Shown here piece by piece: positions 18,505 through 20,521 of a DNA stretch of 20,521 bases (its first letter is position 1; the number at the start of each line of letters is the position of its first letter). Below the pieces are notes generated by a model. That model was not told the origin of the DNA and searched no databases. It saw only the letters and a list, made by a program, of their open reading frames with translations. The position numbers and the translations under genes were made by a program. The DNA comes from Chara braunii. Taxonomy: Eukaryota; Streptophyta; Charophyceae; Charales; Characeae. The stretch spans positions 1,488,780 to 1,509,300 of the forward strand of contig BFEA01000029.1 of NCBI GenBank assembly GCA_003427395.1. The letters run 5' to 3'.

Positions 18505-18523
18505 GGGTCTCGTTAGACACTCC
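18505..18523 (+). repeat. Left terminal sequence of the Harbinger element
   Basis: GGGTCTCGTTAGACACTCC directly follows the TTA target site. Only one terminus is in view, so its inverted partner is a prediction. Confidence 0.75.
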
Positions 18524-18630
18524 TAAAAGAATCCTAAAAGATTTAGGACGAGTCCTAAAAGTTTTTTAGGATTTCGCGCGGCGTCATTACACGCAATCCT
18601 AAAAATCGTCTTTTAGGAATCGTCCTAAAA
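18521..18630. repeat. Subterminal TCCTAAAA motif array
   Basis: Within 110 bp of the terminus the octamer TCCTAAAA occurs five times on plus (18521, 18532, 18553, 18597, 18623). Its complement TTTTAGGA occurs twice (18564, 18611), and there is one near-match (ATTTAGGA, 18541). Multiple short subterminal repeats in both orientations are typical transposase-binding sites in DNA transposons. Confidence 0.8.
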
Positions 18631-19167
18631 GGTTTCCTGCGGCCCGTTTTCATACATATATACGCAGCCGCATCGCGGATGTCCGTCCAGTCCTGGCTGG
18701 TGTTCGTGGTCCACACTGCGGTGGGGGTTTGGCGGCTGCCGACGGGTTGGTGAAGCGCGCGGTTGCCGAGACCTTCAAAATTTGAAATTTGAATTTTGGC
18801 GGACACAGGCTGGCAGGCTGGAGGACGGCAAGGCGACGCGTGTGATGTACAAGACACGGTGGTGGCGGCCCCTTCGCCGTGGGTAACCAGCTTTGCTGTA
18901 CGGGGGAATTGTGAGGCGCGCGGCGCATCTTCCTGCTCGGCGCATCTTCACGTACGGACGTGCCGTCGCCTTCGCTGTGGAAGCGTAGAGCAGCAGGCAC
19001 CTCTTCGCCATCGCGCTTGTTCCATCTCCTGAGGTAGTGCACAGCTGCGGGATGTCTACGGGTCACACAGTGTGCGTGGTGTCCAGTGGCAACGCTGAGC
19101 AGCGGGCGTATCTTGGGCGGTTGCGGCAGGAGCGAAGGTGTGGCGGGTAAGCGATTTGCGGAGATGG
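18631..19167 (+). other. Harbinger 5' non-coding region
   Basis: A G+C-rich stretch lies between the subterminal array and the first ATG in the transposase frame. CATACATATATACG at 18651-18664 is a TATA-like sequence and the only promoter candidate I can point to. A 13-bp tandem duplication (GCGGAGATGGATG, 18158+1000 i.e. 19158-19170 and 19171-19183) spans the proposed start codon. Overlapping short frames on both strands look compositional. Confidence 0.45.
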
Positions 19168-20520
19168 ATGGCGGAGATGGATGGCGGAGGCTGCGGCCAC
19201 GGTCTGCGGGCGGAAGAGATGGAGGCGGTGGCGATTGCTGTGTCTACCGTCGTCCTAGAGACGATGAACGAGATGTCGTCGTCGTCACGAGACGTGGCGA
19301 AGCAGCTCTGTAAACGACGAGCGCTGTTGTAGAGCTATGCCAAAGCGGCGGATTGCGTGGCAACGTGTGAGGCAGTGGTCCAGTTGTGTGTCGCACTGTC
19401 ATCTGGCGTTTTCCCCCGGCAGACCTCGCGATGGTGGATCAAACGACGTACTGGCGGAACATGGGAGGACCTCCGGCAAAGCGATGACGCCACGGACGAG
19501 TACTACCGCCAAAAGTTGCACATGTCGATGGCCATGTTCAAGCAGATCGTAGCCGCTCTCGCCGCGTTCGTGGAGAAGAAGGTCACGCACTACAGGACGC
19601 CATTGCCAGCGGAGCAGGTTATCGCTTTCGCGTTGTACAGGTGGGCGTTCGGGGAGACGTACGAGAGTGGCACTTCAGCTTTCGGCATCGGTAGGGTCAC
19701 TGGACTGCAGGCCGTCCGCGACGTCACTTCGGCGCTGCTGCGGGTGTACCTCGACACCATCAAGTGGCCAGTGGGCCGCAGACGTGCGCAGATTCTCCGC
19801 ACTTTCTGTGACAAGGGATTCCCGAACTGCTTCGGCGCCATCGACTGCACACACATCTACATCGACAAGCCCGCCGACGCACCTTCTGCCAACTACTACG
19901 ACCGCAACCACAAGTTCTCAGTGCAGGCGCAGGTCGTCGTGGATTTGGATCTCCGGATCCTAGACGTCCACGTCGGATACCCGGGGAGTGTGCACGGCGT
20001 CCGCGTCCTGCACAATTCCCAGCTCTGGAGGCGCGCGCAGACTGGCGAGCTCTTCGACACAGCTCCAGAGAATTTGTCGCACGGTGTCGTCACGCTAGGA
20101 TACCTGCTGGGCGACAACGGTTATCCTGTTGCCTGTCCATGGATCGTGCAGCCATATGGAGGAATAGACCAAGGTCCTGTTGAGGAGCGCTTCGACAACC
20201 GGCAGAAGGTGGCGCGGGGGTGTGTGGAGAAGGCGTTCGGCCGACTGAAGTGCATGTGGCGTCTGTTCTTGCGCACCCACAAGACGAACCTGGAAACATT
20301 GCCACAACAATTCGTCGCCGTCTGCACTCTCCACCACATCCTCCTCGATGCGGGGATCGACTTCGATGAGAACCTGTTATGGGAGGTGGGTCCGGACGGC
20401 GTCAGGCGCAGAGTGGACTTGGCCATTGTCGGGGGCGGCGGAGGCGGGCAGCCACAGAGCTCCAACGTCGAGGGGGAGTTGTTGCGGAACGTGCTTCGCG
20501 ACCGCCTGGCTTTGATGTAG
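19168..20520 (+). pseudogene. Harbinger transposase (DDE_Tnp_4 / HARBI1-like), one in-frame TAG
   Basis: One frame of 451 codons runs from ATG 19168 to TAG 20518-20520 and is broken once by TAG at codon 55 (19330-19332). The part before the stop (...EAVAIAVSTVV... to CKRRALL) joins in frame to the part after it. The stop-free 3' segment starts at 19333, has no ATG until 19522, and holds the whole nuclease. Key residues are D226 in GAIDCTHI (19843-19845), D316 in LGDNGYP (20113-20115) and E354 in VEKAFGRLK (20227-20229): the complete DDE triad with Harbinger-type spacing. Upstream, YRTPLPAEQVIAFALYRWA and FGIGRVTG match the helix-turn-helix-like region of the family. The C-terminus has a run of Gly. 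The enzyme would cut and paste the element at TTA/TAA targets. Either the TAG inactivates this copy, or translation restarts at the internal ATG, or an intron removes it; the first is simplest. Confidence 0.88.
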
Positions 20521-20521
20521 G

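Larger units (their letters stand above)
18502..20521 (+). mobile_element. PIF/Harbinger DNA transposon (left part)
   Basis: A TTA (18502-18504) precedes GGGTCTCGTTAGACACTCC, which fits the 3-bp TTA/TAA target and GGG-start terminal repeats of PIF/Harbinger elements. Next come a subterminal motif array, a 5' untranslated stretch, and a transposase with the Harbinger DDE core. The right terminal repeat and the second TTA are outside the window. A Myb-like second ORF, common in this superfamily, is not visible here and may be farther right. Confidence 0.88.

Noticed and set aside
3416-18512. CCTCG/TCTCG as the target duplication of the LTR element
   Set aside because: It needs the right LTR to end in GGG, but those bases are the Harbinger terminus. 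The match is also only four of five.
19337-19552. MPKRRIAWQ... frame as the transposase start, requiring a frameshift
   Set aside because: The upstream frame from 19168 joins the catalytic region without any shift, needing only one TAG substitution, so it is the simpler model.

Overview
This 20.5 kb window holds no recognisable host gene. It is a stack of nested, decayed transposable elements and simple repeats from a eukaryotic nuclear genome. Four things point to the green plant lineage: an L1-type LINE whose reverse transcriptase ends in a zf-RVT zinc finger, an LTR element primed by a plant-type tRNA-Asp, a PIF/Harbinger DNA transposon, and the dense nesting. The overall flavour resembles a charophyte alga such as Chara, but that species call is inference.

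Layout. Positions 1-2582 are intergenic: a CAAT-type microsatellite, a CpG-rich block, a 170-bp tandem duplication with a 30-nt palindrome, palindromes built on CCGAACATGTTCGG, two GT-rich microsatellites and a run of 17 G. Positions 2583-3417 form a large foldback element with arms of about 190 bp. From 3422 to 18504 (and beyond) lies one LTR retrotransposon on the minus strand. Its two 307-bp LTR copies (3422-3728 and 18198-18504) differ at about 13 positions with no indels. A 17-nt primer binding site matching the 3' end of tRNA-Asp sits 1 bp inside the right-hand (5') LTR. Its coding part (17298 down to 14207) is a broken Gag-like polyprotein with an RG/basic segment, internal protein repeats, a membrane-like helix and a lysine/arginine-rich tail. 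No protease, reverse transcriptase, RNase H or integrase is visible, so it looks non-autonomous.

Inside that element sits a near full-length LINE on the minus strand (about 4727-11.8 kb). ORF1 is a zinc-knuckle protein and ORF2 carries APE endonuclease, reverse transcriptase and zf-RVT. The ORFs overlap by 20 bp. Six in-frame stop codons and no frameshift interrupt them. The stretch 11.8-13.7 kb is unassigned and includes a G-rich minisatellite with an ambiguous base (N).

At 18505 a PIF/Harbinger element starts exactly after a TTA target site inside the 5' LTR. It has a terminal sequence, a dense array of TCCTAAAA subterminal motifs, and a transposase with a complete DDE triad but one upstream in-frame TAG. 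Its right end lies outside the window.

Inferred order of events: foldback element and LTR retrotransposon first, then LINE insertion into the LTR element interior and Harbinger insertion into its 5' LTR. The relative order of the last two cannot be told. None of the mobile elements looks able to make all its own proteins intact.
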